From Amarolinea aalborgensis (GTDB taxonomy: Bacteria; Chloroflexota; Anaerolineae; SSC4; Amarolineaceae), in contig NZ_UETR01000008.1 of the NCBI RefSeq assembly GCF_900491745.1, forward strand, positions 62,001 to 126,000: a DNA stretch of 64,000 nt, in the 5' to 3' direction. Below the pieces are notes generated by a model. That model worked only from the letters and a program-made list of their open reading frames with translations, did not search any database and was not told the origin of the DNA. Shown piece by piece: positions 26,403-34,422 of this stretch (the first letter of the stretch is position 1; each line of letters opens with the position of its first letter). The position numbers and the translations under genes are program-made.

Positions 26403-29400
26403 TTACCCGCGCCGGCGGCGCGCGGCCAGCCCGGCCAGGGCCAGCAGCCCCGCACCGGCCAGCGGCAGCGCCCACGGCAGGCTGGCGACCGCGCCCGCGT
26501 CCAGAAGACGCACGGCCGTCGGCGCGTTGAAGGTCGCGCTGACCGGGCCGTGGCGCGTGGCCGCGCCGTACACATCCACGTCCTCCACCCAGTAGTAGTA
26601 GGTCGCGCCGCTGACGACATTGGCGTCGTCGAAGGTGTAGACGAAGCCCTGACTGCTGCCCGGGGCCTGCGATGGAATCAGGCTGGCGTTGAGCTGCGTG
26701 TCCGGCGCGCTCGGCGCGTCGCCCCGCCACAGGTTGAAGCCAATGTTGCCCACCTCGCTGACCGTCTCCCACGTCACGCGGATGGCGCTGCCGTTCGGCG
26801 CGGCGCTGAAGTCGGCCAGCGCCGCGGCCAGGGGCGCACAGCCGATCAACTGCGCGTTGGGCGTGAAGACGTAGTACGCTTCGATGGTGTCCACATCGCG
26901 GCTCGCGCGATCGCTGGCCGGCTCGACATCGGCGCTGGCGTCGGTCTGACCCACGTAGGGGGTCTCGTCGCTCTCGCCGCCGCTCTGGCTGCTGCTGTCG
27001 CCGTCGCCGGGGTCATCGCCGACGCGTTCGTGGCAGCCCAGCCCAGTGCAGCCCTGGCCGATGCCCGGCCCCTGGTCGAACACGTCCCAGTCGTCCGCGT
27101 TGACGCCGCCCAGGTTGCTGTCGCCGGTGGTGTAGACGCCGATCTTGAGCTGATCGGTGCTGGCAATGACGCCGCCGATCTGGCTCCAGCGCACAGCCAA
27201 TTCGTAGCGGCCCTTGCGGTCGCCGTCGCTGCCGAACGCCGCGCGGCCAAAGAGGCGCGCCGGTGTGCCGGCGCCGGTGGGCTGGCTGAGCACCGTTTGG
27301 AAGTCGGCAAGGCTGGTCCAGGCAACGCCGCTGCTCCATTGGTGCAGATGCACGTTATCGGCCTGCGTGTCGCCGCCGGCCCACACCACCTCGATCACGT
27401 AATCAGGCGCCCACCCCTTGAAGTTGACGCGGCGTGACGCGGGCGCGTTGGCGGCCTCGCCGGAACCTGCGCCGCCAGTGTCCGTGCTGCTGCTGACCTT
27501 CGGCGTGTCGAGGGCAATGAACAGGTTGGAGCGGTCGAATGGCTCGCCAGCCATGCTGCCCGCGCCGCCCAGCGCGGACGGCCCTTCGACGATCAGATAG
27601 AGATAGTTGCTGTCCGCACGCGCGTAGACCAATTCGACATCGGCCGCGCCCTTCTTGCTGCCGTTGGCGCTGGCGTCGTAGAGGTTGCTGCCCGCGCCGG
27701 ACGTGGACGTGCCGGCGTTGGCGTCGGTGTAATACTTGTAGGCCGCAGATTCGCCGTCGAAATCGGAGAGCGTGGATTGGCCGCCCAGATACGGCCCGGC
27801 GTAGGCGTCCTCGGCCAGCAGGGTGTACTTGCCGATGTCCACCGCGCCGTCAACCGTGATGCTGTCCGTAGTCGTGGTGCAGGTCGCGCCGACGTTGATC
27901 GCGTTGACCGTGTCGCGCCGCGGGTTGCTGACGCATTGACGATCGTTCGCGCCGCTGTCGGTCGGCCGGCCGCCCAATTTGCACGACGCTTCGCTGGTCT
28001 GCATCTGGCTCTGCGTATAGGTTGTCTTGCCCGTTGCGCACTCCGTCGTGAGGCCGGCGCCAATCGCGTCGTTGACGTTGTGACCATCCACGGCGCCGAC
28101 CGACAGCACCAGGAAGTTGACCGCGCTGTTGTCGGTCAAGGCGGTGGGCATGCCGCTGCCGCTCAGGGTCACTTCGATCTGGCGCCGCGTGCTGACGACT
28201 TTGGTGACGACCGTGACCGTGGTGTTGGATACCAGCGAGCGGCTGCTGTCATACAAACCGGAGCTCAGCGTGTCCGCGCCGCTGGGATAGAGCGCGATGA
28301 AATAGTCGCCGGGGAAAGCCACGTTGCGCTGCCAGGTTCCCGCGCTGCTCAAGTCAATCGTGGGCGAGCCTTTCGTACCGGTGTCCAGGCCGATGATGTA
28401 ACCCTGCTGCACGCCGCTGGTCAGGCCCGCGCTGGAGTCAATCGTAAAGCTCATGAACCACTTGCCGGCGACGGCGCTGGACGCATCGTAAGAGAAGGCG
28501 GCAAAGTCAATCAGGTCGCTCTTCTCGTCGCCTTCGCAGGCGTCATCGTCGCCCGATTTGTTGAGCGCCAGGTCCAGCATGCGCGTGGAGCCGTACTCCG
28601 ACTCGATGACGCCGTCAGGCTGCACGGTGTAAGCGTAGTTGCTGCCGCCGTTATTATTGAGGTTGATGGTGTAGTAATCGGCGTCCGCGCCGCTGATGGT
28701 CAGCCCATCGCCGGAGGTGAACAGGTAATACTGGACATTCTTGGCGTCGGTGTTGATGGCCGCGGGAATGGAGGCCGAGCAGCTGCTGCCGCCGCCGCAC
28801 GCCATCTCGACGACCGTCGAAGTCGCCCACGCGTCGTTGGTGTAGCGGAGATAAACGCCCTGCCCGGTCGGCTGGCTGCCGCTGAGCGTCGCGTTCACGG
28901 TCACGCTGCTGCCGGGCCACACCGCGCCCGCCGGCGAGCGCGCGGCCGAGCTGATCGTGCGCACCGCGCCCTGCACCTCGAAGACGATGACCTTGCCGTT
29001 GTTCGTGCCGTCGGTCTTGAAGATGTAGGTGTAGGACGTGCTGGCCACGTTGACGTAGTAGGCCTTGTTGTTGCCAGCGTTCCAGTCCTGCAGATTGTTG
29101 GATGTCTCGATGCCCAGGTTGATATCGGACGCGCCGCTCGGGCCGTAGCGGTTGGTGTTGGTATCGTCGGCAAAGCGCAGATACTTATTACCAGCGGCGC
29201 TGCTGGACGTCGTCAAGATATAGGACGTGCCAGCCGAGGCAGTCAAGCTGGCGAAGCTGCCCCATCCTGGCGCGCCGGACCAGGTGTCGCCGCTCTCCCA
29301 CTTGACCGGGCGGTCGTTCGCGGCCCACACGGGCGCGGGCAGCGCCGTCAAGACCAGCCCCAGGACGAGCGCCAGGGGCGTCAACGAACGCAAAATCTGT

Positions 29401-29411
29401 TTACAAATCAT
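26403..29411 (-). CDS. Secreted carbohydrate-binding-like surface protein with the shared C-terminal anchor
   Basis: 1002 residues; the start has a GGAGAAA site. The signal peptide is MICKQILRSLTPLALVLGLV with a cleavage-like PAPVWA. Residues about 35-260 have Trp/Tyr-rich beta segments (WSGAPGWGSFASL, YLRYTNDAWATS, VQYYLFTSGDG) reminiscent of starch- or glucan-binding N-domains. Residues about 270-830 contain DOMON/CBM9-like segments, for example GKWFMSFTIDSS and NLFIALDTP. The final ~135 residues are the shared module ending SLPWALPLAGAGLLAL and a RRRRG tail. No catalytic motif was recognised. Confidence 0.85.
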   Translation of the reverse strand: MICKQILRSLTPLALVLGLVLTALPAPVWAANDRPVKWESGDTWSGAPGWGSFASLTASAGTSYILTTSSSAAGNKYLRFADDTNTNRYGPSGASDINLGIETSNNLQDWNAGNNKAYYVNVASTSYTYIFKTDGTNNGKVIVFEVQGAVRTISSAARSPAGAVWPGSSVTVNATLSGSQPTGQGVYLRYTNDAWATSTVVEMACGGGSSCSASIPAAINTDAKNVQYYLFTSGDGLTISGADADYYTINLNNNGGSNYAYTVQPDGVIESEYGSTRMLDLALNKSGDDDACEGDEKSDLIDFAAFSYDASSAVAGKWFMSFTIDSSAGLTSGVQQGYIIGLDTGTKGSPTIDLSSAGTWQRNVAFPGDYFIALYPSGADTLSSGLYDSSRSLVSNTTVTVVTKVVSTRRQIEVTLSGSGMPTALTDNSAVNFLVLSVGAVDGHNVNDAIGAGLTTECATGKTTYTQSQMQTSEASCKLGGRPTDSGANDRQCVSNPRRDTVNAINVGATCTTTTDSITVDGAVDIGKYTLLAEDAYAGPYLGGQSTLSDFDGESAAYKYYTDANAGTSTSGAGSNLYDASANGSKKGAADVELVYARADSNYLYLIVEGPSALGGAGSMAGEPFDRSNLFIALDTPKVSSSTDTGGAGSGEAANAPASRRVNFKGWAPDYVIEVVWAGGDTQADNVHLHQWSSGVAWTSLADFQTVLSQPTGAGTPARLFGRAAFGSDGDRKGRYELAVRWSQIGGVIASTDQLKIGVYTTGDSNLGGVNADDWDVFDQGPGIGQGCTGLGCHERVGDDPGDGDSSSQSGGESDETPYVGQTDASADVEPASDRASRDVDTIEAYYVFTPNAQLIGCAPLAAALADFSAAPNGSAIRVTWETVSEVGNIGFNLWRGDAPSAPDTQLNASLIPSQAPGSSQGFVYTFDDANVVSGATYYYWVEDVDVYGAATRHGPVSATFNAPTAVRLLDAGAVASLPWALPLAGAGLLALAGLAARRRRG

Positions 29412-29489
29412 GGGTTTCTCCTTTTGTAGTCGAACCGGGCTGGTCCCATTTTAGCACAGGTGGGCGTCAAAGAAAAAGCGCAGAGCCGC

Positions 29490-29990
29490 AGAGCGTTCTC
29501 ACACAAAGCCGCCAAGGCCACGAAGGAATCGGTGTGCGCCCTGGCGTTGTGGCGTGAGCCATTGGGCTGCGGCTTGCCTGTGGTGGGTAGGTAGGAGAAA
29601 ACGGTTGAACCCCTCGCCCACGATCGCGGTATGGCCGCGGGATCCACCGCGGGCGTCATCATTCAATCGTCCCTACGGGACGCAGCAATTTCCAATGCAG
29701 AGCATAGTCAACCACAAGGAGCACATGCGGGGGTGGGTGAACGCAAAGAAACGGCAGATTAAACGCAAAACAGCAGTTTTTTGTGTTCTTTGTGATCTCT
29801 GCGGCGAAAAACTCGGCCAAATTTGGAACTACTGTACGGGACGGCGCGCCGTCGCCGCAAACAGAAGCCGGGCTCCTTGCGGAAACCCGGCTTTTCCACT
29901 CAGCCACCTATGCGCGGGGCGCACACCCGCCAATGAAAATAGACCATGCGCGGCGATCCGTGACCATCCGCGGCCCATTTTGAGGCCAGT
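29490..29990. repeat. 3' cassette, unit 5
   Basis: The gap 29412-30158 has no intact gene. It holds the GGCGTGAGCCATTGGG block, part of the palindrome array (around 29580-29685), an AT-rich insert at about 29690-29830, the terminator at 29863-29895 and the GCGCGGGGCGCACACCCGCC block. Confidence 0.75.
29863..29895. terminator. Terminator hairpin, unit 5
   Basis: Stem AGAAGCCGGG / CCCGGCTTTT with one mismatch relative to the other units. Confidence 0.75.
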
Positions 29991-29991
29991 T

Positions 29992-30062
29992 ACTCGCGCG
30001 GCCAGCCCGGCCAGGGCCAGTAGCCCCGCGCCGCCGAGCGGCAGCGGAACCAGCAGCTTCCC
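29992..30062 (-). pseudogene. Remnant of the C-terminal surface anchor
   Basis: Translating the minus strand gives KLLVPLPLGGAGLLALAGL followed by AAR, the hydrophobic helix of the anchor carried by the three intact surface proteins. The rest of that gene is missing and the basic tail has been lost. It lies immediately downstream of the Rpn-type gene at 30159, just where the anchor sits in the neighbouring units. Confidence 0.8.
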
Positions 30063-30158
30063 GGCGCTGCGCCAGCCCGACAGCCATTGGCTCGACACAG
30101 CTGACGCTGACCACCCGCGCCGCGCGGTTGCGCGGCGGCCTGCCAAACCGATGACCGG

Positions 30159-31244
30159 TTACTGGAGGGATTGGCTGCCGTGGCCGGCCTGCGCAGCCAG
30201 CGCCTCCACGGCCGCACCCACCTCGTCCAACGTTGCGGCGCTGTACGCAACATCTAGCAGAAACAGCATCTGTGGACCACGCAGGCGGCGAATGCGCAGC
30301 GCCAGGTCAGGCGGCAGTGCGCCAAAACGCTGGGTCAACTTCGCCAACACCAACTCGGCCTGGCCTTGCTGAAGGCCTTGCTGAAGGCCTTGCTGAAGGC
30401 CAATTCTTTCGACACTCGTAACATACTGCATACGCTTTTCCTCTTCGATCTCTTGCACATCTCGCCAGAAAGCCAATTCCTGGGGCCCCGGCAACTGCAA
30501 TACCCAGTCTATGAAGCCAAACAGGTCCAGCACCTGCTGGCGATCATAGCCCAACTTGTACAGCCGCCTGGTCAGCCACAGCTTCCTACTCTGGCGCGCC
30601 GCCGGGTCGTGGCGCGTCTCCTGCGCCGTGAGATGCGCCATCACGACCGTGGCAAAGGGGTTGCGGCTGGCTTCCAGGCTCGCCCCCTGCGAGCGGTAGT
30701 CCAGCAGCTTGACCGCCGGAAAGACCAGGCTCGGCCGGCAACCCCACAGCTCGTAGCTGAATTCAGCGGGCCGCCAGCCATCCTTTTCGTCGGCCAGCAC
30801 GGCCAGACTCGCCACGGGCCGCCGGTAGCGGTCATAAAGCCGGTAGTTGTAGACGTACATGCGCTCGGCGAACTCGGCTTGCTGCTGCCCTTGCACCTCC
30901 ACATGCACCAACACCCACGTCTCCTGGCCGTCCTGCCGCCACACCTTTGCCAGGGTGTCAGCATAGCGCCGGCCCAACTCAGCGTCCCGGGTCACCTGCT
31001 GCAGCTCCTTGTCCAGGAACTCGTAACCCTGGCTCCAGTCTATATCACCATGGGCATCGGGGAAGTAGAAATCGAAGTCGAGTGTGAAGAAGGTTACGCG
31101 ATGCAGCTCAAGCAAGAGCGGGATAATCTCTTTGTCTTTCAGGCCTTGCCGTCCAACGTCATACCCAATCTGGCGCATCGGAATACGCCAACTGCGCAGC
31201 AGTTGCCGCTGGCTCTCCGCCATATTCTCGTCGAGGATGTTCAC
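30159..31244 (-). CDS. Chimera: DUF5615 toxin N-terminus fused in frame to an Rpn-type nuclease
   Basis: 361 residues. Residues 1-60 (MNILDENMAESQRQLLRSW, then RQIGYDVGRQGLKDKEIIPL and VTFFTLDFDFY) are the first part of a DUF5615/PIN-like toxin. From about residue 61 (FPDAHGDIDWSQGYEFLDKE onward) the protein follows the Rpn-type copies at 23220 and 24903, with VHVEVQGQ and a shortened GLQQGLQQG repeat tract. The DUF433 antitoxin gene upstream overlaps it by ATGA, as expected for a DUF433/DUF5615 pair. A recombination inside the toxin gene has thus replaced its second half with a nuclease body. Activity is unknown. Confidence 0.85.
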   Translation of the reverse strand: MNILDENMAESQRQLLRSWRIPMRQIGYDVGRQGLKDKEIIPLLLELHRVTFFTLDFDFYFPDAHGDIDWSQGYEFLDKELQQVTRDAELGRRYADTLAKVWRQDGQETWVLVHVEVQGQQQAEFAERMYVYNYRLYDRYRRPVASLAVLADEKDGWRPAEFSYELWGCRPSLVFPAVKLLDYRSQGASLEASRNPFATVVMAHLTAQETRHDPAARQSRKLWLTRRLYKLGYDRQQVLDLFGFIDWVLQLPGPQELAFWRDVQEIEEEKRMQYVTSVERIGLQQGLQQGLQQGQAELVLAKLTQRFGALPPDLALRIRRLRGPQMLFLLDVAYSAATLDEVGAAVEALAAQAGHGSQSLQ

Positions 31245-31510
31245 ATCACGACCGGCTGCAAAATGTACTCAGGCGCCGCATATTCGGGCGCGTGGTCAAG
31301 AAACGCCTGTCCTGCCAAGCGCACTGCCTCGGCGATCGCCTCCTTACTGATGCTACTGCGCCACTCGGCAATGATACTCTCCCAATCCATGCCCTCAGCA
31401 ATCTGTTCCAGCACATGCGCCACCATGATGCGCGTACCGCGGAAGGTTGGCTTGCCGTGACAGATTTCGGGATCGGCAACGATGTAACGACCGATCATGC
31501 TTGCGCTCAT
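31241..31510 (-). CDS. DUF433 antitoxin-like protein
   Basis: 89 residues from the ATG at 31510 (AGAGGTG site); an ATG at 31498 is the alternative. The DUF433 motif is textbook: YIVADPEICHGKPTFRGTRI, then VLEQIAEGMDWESIIAEW. It is the antitoxin of the broken DUF5615 gene that follows with a four-base overlap. It appears intact. Confidence 0.88.
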   Translation of the reverse strand: MSASMIGRYIVADPEICHGKPTFRGTRIMVAHVLEQIAEGMDWESIIAEWRSSISKEAIAEAVRLAGQAFLDHAPEYAAPEYILQPVVM

Positions 31511-31639
31511 CCAGACACCTCTTTTCGCCCTTGACGTACTTCTGCGGCAGCTCATATTTTTGCTCGCCCGGCCTGATTGTAGCATCATGCGTTCAAAACA
31601 ACAAGCCCCCGCGCGCGGTAGAGGCAGCCCTGTGTGGCC

Positions 31640-31873
31640 GCCGCAGAAATTCTAACGCCACGGCGCCAAGCCGCAAGGCCGCAAAGCCCTCTTGGCGTCT
31701 TGGCGCCGTGGCGTCCTGGCGTTGCAGCATGTGGTTCTGGCTTGCCTGGGGTGGGCGCGGCAAGAAAAAAGTCGGGTTTCAGTGCGAAACCCGACTTTTC
31801 CACTCAGCCACCTATGCGCGGGGCGCACACCCGCCAATGAAAACAGACCATCCGCGGCCCATTTTGAGGCCAG
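31640..31873. repeat. 3' cassette, unit 6
   Basis: Short form of the cassette: a segment rich in CGCCAAG-type words, a CATGTGGTTCTGGCTTGCCTG block, the terminator at 31767-31799 and the GCGCGGGGCGCACACCCGCC block, joined to the intact anchor of the next gene. The gap 31511-31873 has no gene. Confidence 0.78.
31767..31799. terminator. Bidirectional terminator hairpin, unit 6
   Basis: Fourteen-base stem of the same sequence as the hairpin at 16481-16513 (A4 GTCGGGTTTC / GAAACCCGAC T4). Confidence 0.85.
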
Positions 31874-33628
31874 TTACCCGCGTCGCCGCCGCGCGGCCAG
31901 CCCGGCCAGGGCCAGCAGCCCCGCGCCCGCCAGCGGCATGGCCCACGGCAGCGTGGCGACCGCGCCCGCGTCCAGCAGGCGCACGGCCGTCGGCGCGCCG
32001 TAGTCCACGCTCACCGGGCCGTGGCGCGTGGCCGCGCCGTAGATGTCCACATCCTCCACCCAGTAGAAGTAGGTCGTGCCCGGGGTCAGGTCCGCACGGT
32101 CTTCCCAGGTGTAGATGAAGCCGCCGGGGTTGCCCTGCGACTGCGACGGGATCAGGGTGTCGTTGAGCTGCCGATCCGGCGCGCTCGGATCTACGCCCCG
32201 GTAGAGGTTGAAGCCGCGGTTCTCCAGTTCGCTGACCGTCTCCCACGTCAGCAGCACCGCATCCCCCGTCTGCGCCGCGCTGAAGTCCGCCATCGTGACG
32301 GCCTGGGGGTTGCTTTCCATCAAGACATAGTCATCCGTCGTGTCTTCCGGACTCGCCGCGCCATCAATCCGTGTCGGCGTAAAGGATGTCGCCTGCACCG
32401 AGCAGTTAAGTTGCCCTGAAACACAGGTTGCGTTGGGTGTGGAAGCCAACTGGGTCCACGTGGTGCCGCTGGTGTTGCGCCAAACCTTGAGGTTGGCGGC
32501 CGATTGCCCCAGGTCGGCGCGCAACTCAGCGTAAGTATAGTAGAAGGTGGCAGACGCCGATCCCGAGGTCGTCACATCAATCAGATAACAGCGTCGCACT
32601 GGCCGGCTGCCGCTGGCGATGTCTGGACAGGTGCCAGTGGCTGGACGATCGCCGCTGACCCAAACAGTCGTGCTGCCAAAGTTATTGGCGGTCAGGTTGA
32701 CACCGTAATACTTGGTCGCGCTGGCACTGTCGGTGATCTGAACGAAGTGAAAAGTGCCGCTGTTGAAGGCGTTTCTTGCCTGTCTGATCGTGCCGCTGTT
32801 GGCCACACTCCCCTGAACCGTGAGAGCCGTATTGCTATCCGTTTGTAGGATGAGACCACTGCCACTGCCAATCGTCAGGTTGCCACCCATAGGGCGAGTC
32901 CATGTGTTCGTGTTCAGCGAGAGCCAGGTGCTAGACGCCAGTTCGACGTTCTGTGGTACGCCCGGACTCGTTCCGACGGTAGTTCCGCCTTGTGCATCCC
33001 ATTCCTCGTTCGAATTGTAGGGAGCTGACTCGGTATTACTGGTGTTGAACTTCAAAGTCGAGCCTGTGCCATAAATGGGACGCCCGTCGCCGCCTTGCTC
33101 CGCAACATAGCCATTGGCATTGATCGTGAAGGTGTCATTGATCCGCGCTCGTGAAGCACCGTCATAGAAATCAACGCCAATGCTCGCATCAACTTTGTAG
33201 AATGTGGGACCGCCTTTCACCTCAGCAATTGTTGAACCGAAACTGGAATCAAACATAACCGTTCCGGTATTGGCGTTGAATGTTCCATTTTTCAGAATAC
33301 CGGGAGTACCGCCGTTTGAGCTGATCTTGAGCGTGTTAGTGCTCCCGCTGAATGTCGCTCCGGACTCAATCTCAAGAAAGTAGATAGCCCCCGGACTAAT
33401 ATTGAGGGTTACCGTGTGGCCATTCTTGATAGTGACGTAGTCATTTGTGGTTTGACCAGGATAACCACTGCCACAACCACCCCAGACTAACGGGTCGTTC
33501 CAATCCCCGGATTTATTAGTGTAGCAAGATGCCGCGCTGGCTTCTTGCGGCGCGAACGCTACCGCCATCACCACCAGCCACCCGGCAACCAAACTCAGGC
33601 GGATGAACTTGCTCGAAGCCTTCATCAT
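31874..33628 (-). CDS. Secreted beta-helix-like surface protein with the shared C-terminal anchor
   Basis: 584 residues; the start has a GAGGAGGAA site. The signal peptide ends near QEASAAS. The N-terminal half begins SGDWNDPLVWGG and continues with TNDYVTIKNGHTVTLN, the pattern of G8-like and related beta-helix domains of extracellular proteins. The last ~140 residues are the shared module: MADFSAAQTGDAVLLTWETV, VEDVDIYGAATRHGPVS, then SLPWAMPLAGAGLLAL-like helix and RRRRG. Function is probably adhesive or structural; no enzyme motif is seen. Confidence 0.83.
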   Translation of the reverse strand: MMKASSKFIRLSLVAGWLVVMAVAFAPQEASAASCYTNKSGDWNDPLVWGGCGSGYPGQTTNDYVTIKNGHTVTLNISPGAIYFLEIESGATFSGSTNTLKISSNGGTPGILKNGTFNANTGTVMFDSSFGSTIAEVKGGPTFYKVDASIGVDFYDGASRARINDTFTINANGYVAEQGGDGRPIYGTGSTLKFNTSNTESAPYNSNEEWDAQGGTTVGTSPGVPQNVELASSTWLSLNTNTWTRPMGGNLTIGSGSGLILQTDSNTALTVQGSVANSGTIRQARNAFNSGTFHFVQITDSASATKYYGVNLTANNFGSTTVWVSGDRPATGTCPDIASGSRPVRRCYLIDVTTSGSASATFYYTYAELRADLGQSAANLKVWRNTSGTTWTQLASTPNATCVSGQLNCSVQATSFTPTRIDGAASPEDTTDDYVLMESNPQAVTMADFSAAQTGDAVLLTWETVSELENRGFNLYRGVDPSAPDRQLNDTLIPSQSQGNPGGFIYTWEDRADLTPGTTYFYWVEDVDIYGAATRHGPVSVDYGAPTAVRLLDAGAVATLPWAMPLAGAGLLALAGLAARRRRG

Positions 33629-34061
33629 TTCCTCCTCACACGCCGGATATTCCCCGGCAGGGTCTCACGTCGAGATGTTCGTCGAACACACGTCCGGCCG
33701 AATCGGTCCGCCTGGCCGGTGGGGGCGGGATGCACAGGCGGTGCATGCGCGCGGGCGCTCGCGGGCGAGCGGCCAACTGACAAAGCCAACCTGTAAACCC
33801 CGTCCAAGTTGGCGCACAAGGTGAGCCGCGGCGACAAACGCGCGTTCGGGCCGGGCTGGCCTGCCCCGCTGCCCCTGCTTTAGGGTCGCGCCGTGGTCTG
33901 ACAATTCACATGACGGGCCCGGCCTGACGATCCAGGTCGCGCCAACGATTGCGCAGTCCACCTGCGTGGGCAGCGGACCGGTGAACGTGGCGCAAACTCT
34001 GTCACGGGGCGTCGTTCCGTAGCCCGGCGCTGGCAGGGTGCCCGGCGGCTGTAACGCGATG
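33629..34061. other. Intergenic stretch with no recognised content
   Basis: 433 bases. The open frames here are GC-driven and show no family resemblance, signal peptide or good ribosome site. No repeat of the families described elsewhere was recognised. Confidence 0.5.
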
Positions 34062-34289
34062 TTACGCAAAAGCAGCCACGGCCACTGGGCGCTCCTGCGC
34101 CCACGCGCGCCGGTGCAGCTTGATGCGTTCGATCTCGTGCAGGGTTTCGGCGGTCAAGTACGTTTCGCCGCAGTTGGGGCAGCTTACGATCGGAATGTTC
34201 TCAATGACGAGCAAATTCGCCCCATGCCCGTAGCTGCGCGAAACCCGGCGACTATGTGCACCTCTCTTGCCGCAAATATCGCATACCAT
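34062..34289 (-). CDS. YgiT-type zinc-finger protein (MqsA-like antitoxin N-domain)
   Basis: 75 residues from the ATG at 34289 (MVCDICGKRGAH). Two CxxC pairs are visible: CDIC and CPNC in VIENIPIVSCPNCGETYL, the hallmark of the YgiT/MqsA zinc-binding domain. Such proteins are usually the second gene of a TA pair behind a small DUF4258-like toxin. Here only a fragment of such a toxin precedes it. Confidence 0.82.
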   Translation of the reverse strand: MVCDICGKRGAHSRRVSRSYGHGANLLVIENIPIVSCPNCGETYLTAETLHEIERIKLHRRAWAQERPVAVAAFA

Positions 34290-34300
34290 AATCTCACCTA

Positions 34301-34390
34301 CTACTCGCAAAAAACCGTAATCAGCACCAGCTTGCCAGTTGCGCCGAACGGCGAGCCGGTAGTCTCATTAGGAAGCATGATATGCACGTT
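34301..34390 (-). pseudogene. Possible 3' remnant of a small toxin gene
   Basis: An in-frame fragment VHIMLPNETTGSPFGATGKL followed by VLITVFCE ends in TAG just before the YgiT gene. The ending resembles the last strand of DUF4258-like toxins (LVxITVY). A stop lies immediately upstream of the fragment, so the toxin is not intact. Confidence 0.35.
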
Positions 34391-34422
34391 TCAACGATAA
34401 ATTGAAACCCTGCCCGCTTAAC

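Noticed and set aside
27777..29429. 550-codon plus-strand frame opposite the carbohydrate-binding-like protein gene
   Set aside because: No family motif and no ribosome site; shadow of the minus-strand gene.
33665..34069. 134-codon minus-strand frame between the beta-helix-like protein and YgiT genes
   Set aside because: No family resemblance, poor start and Arg/Pro-rich composition typical of non-coding GC-rich DNA.
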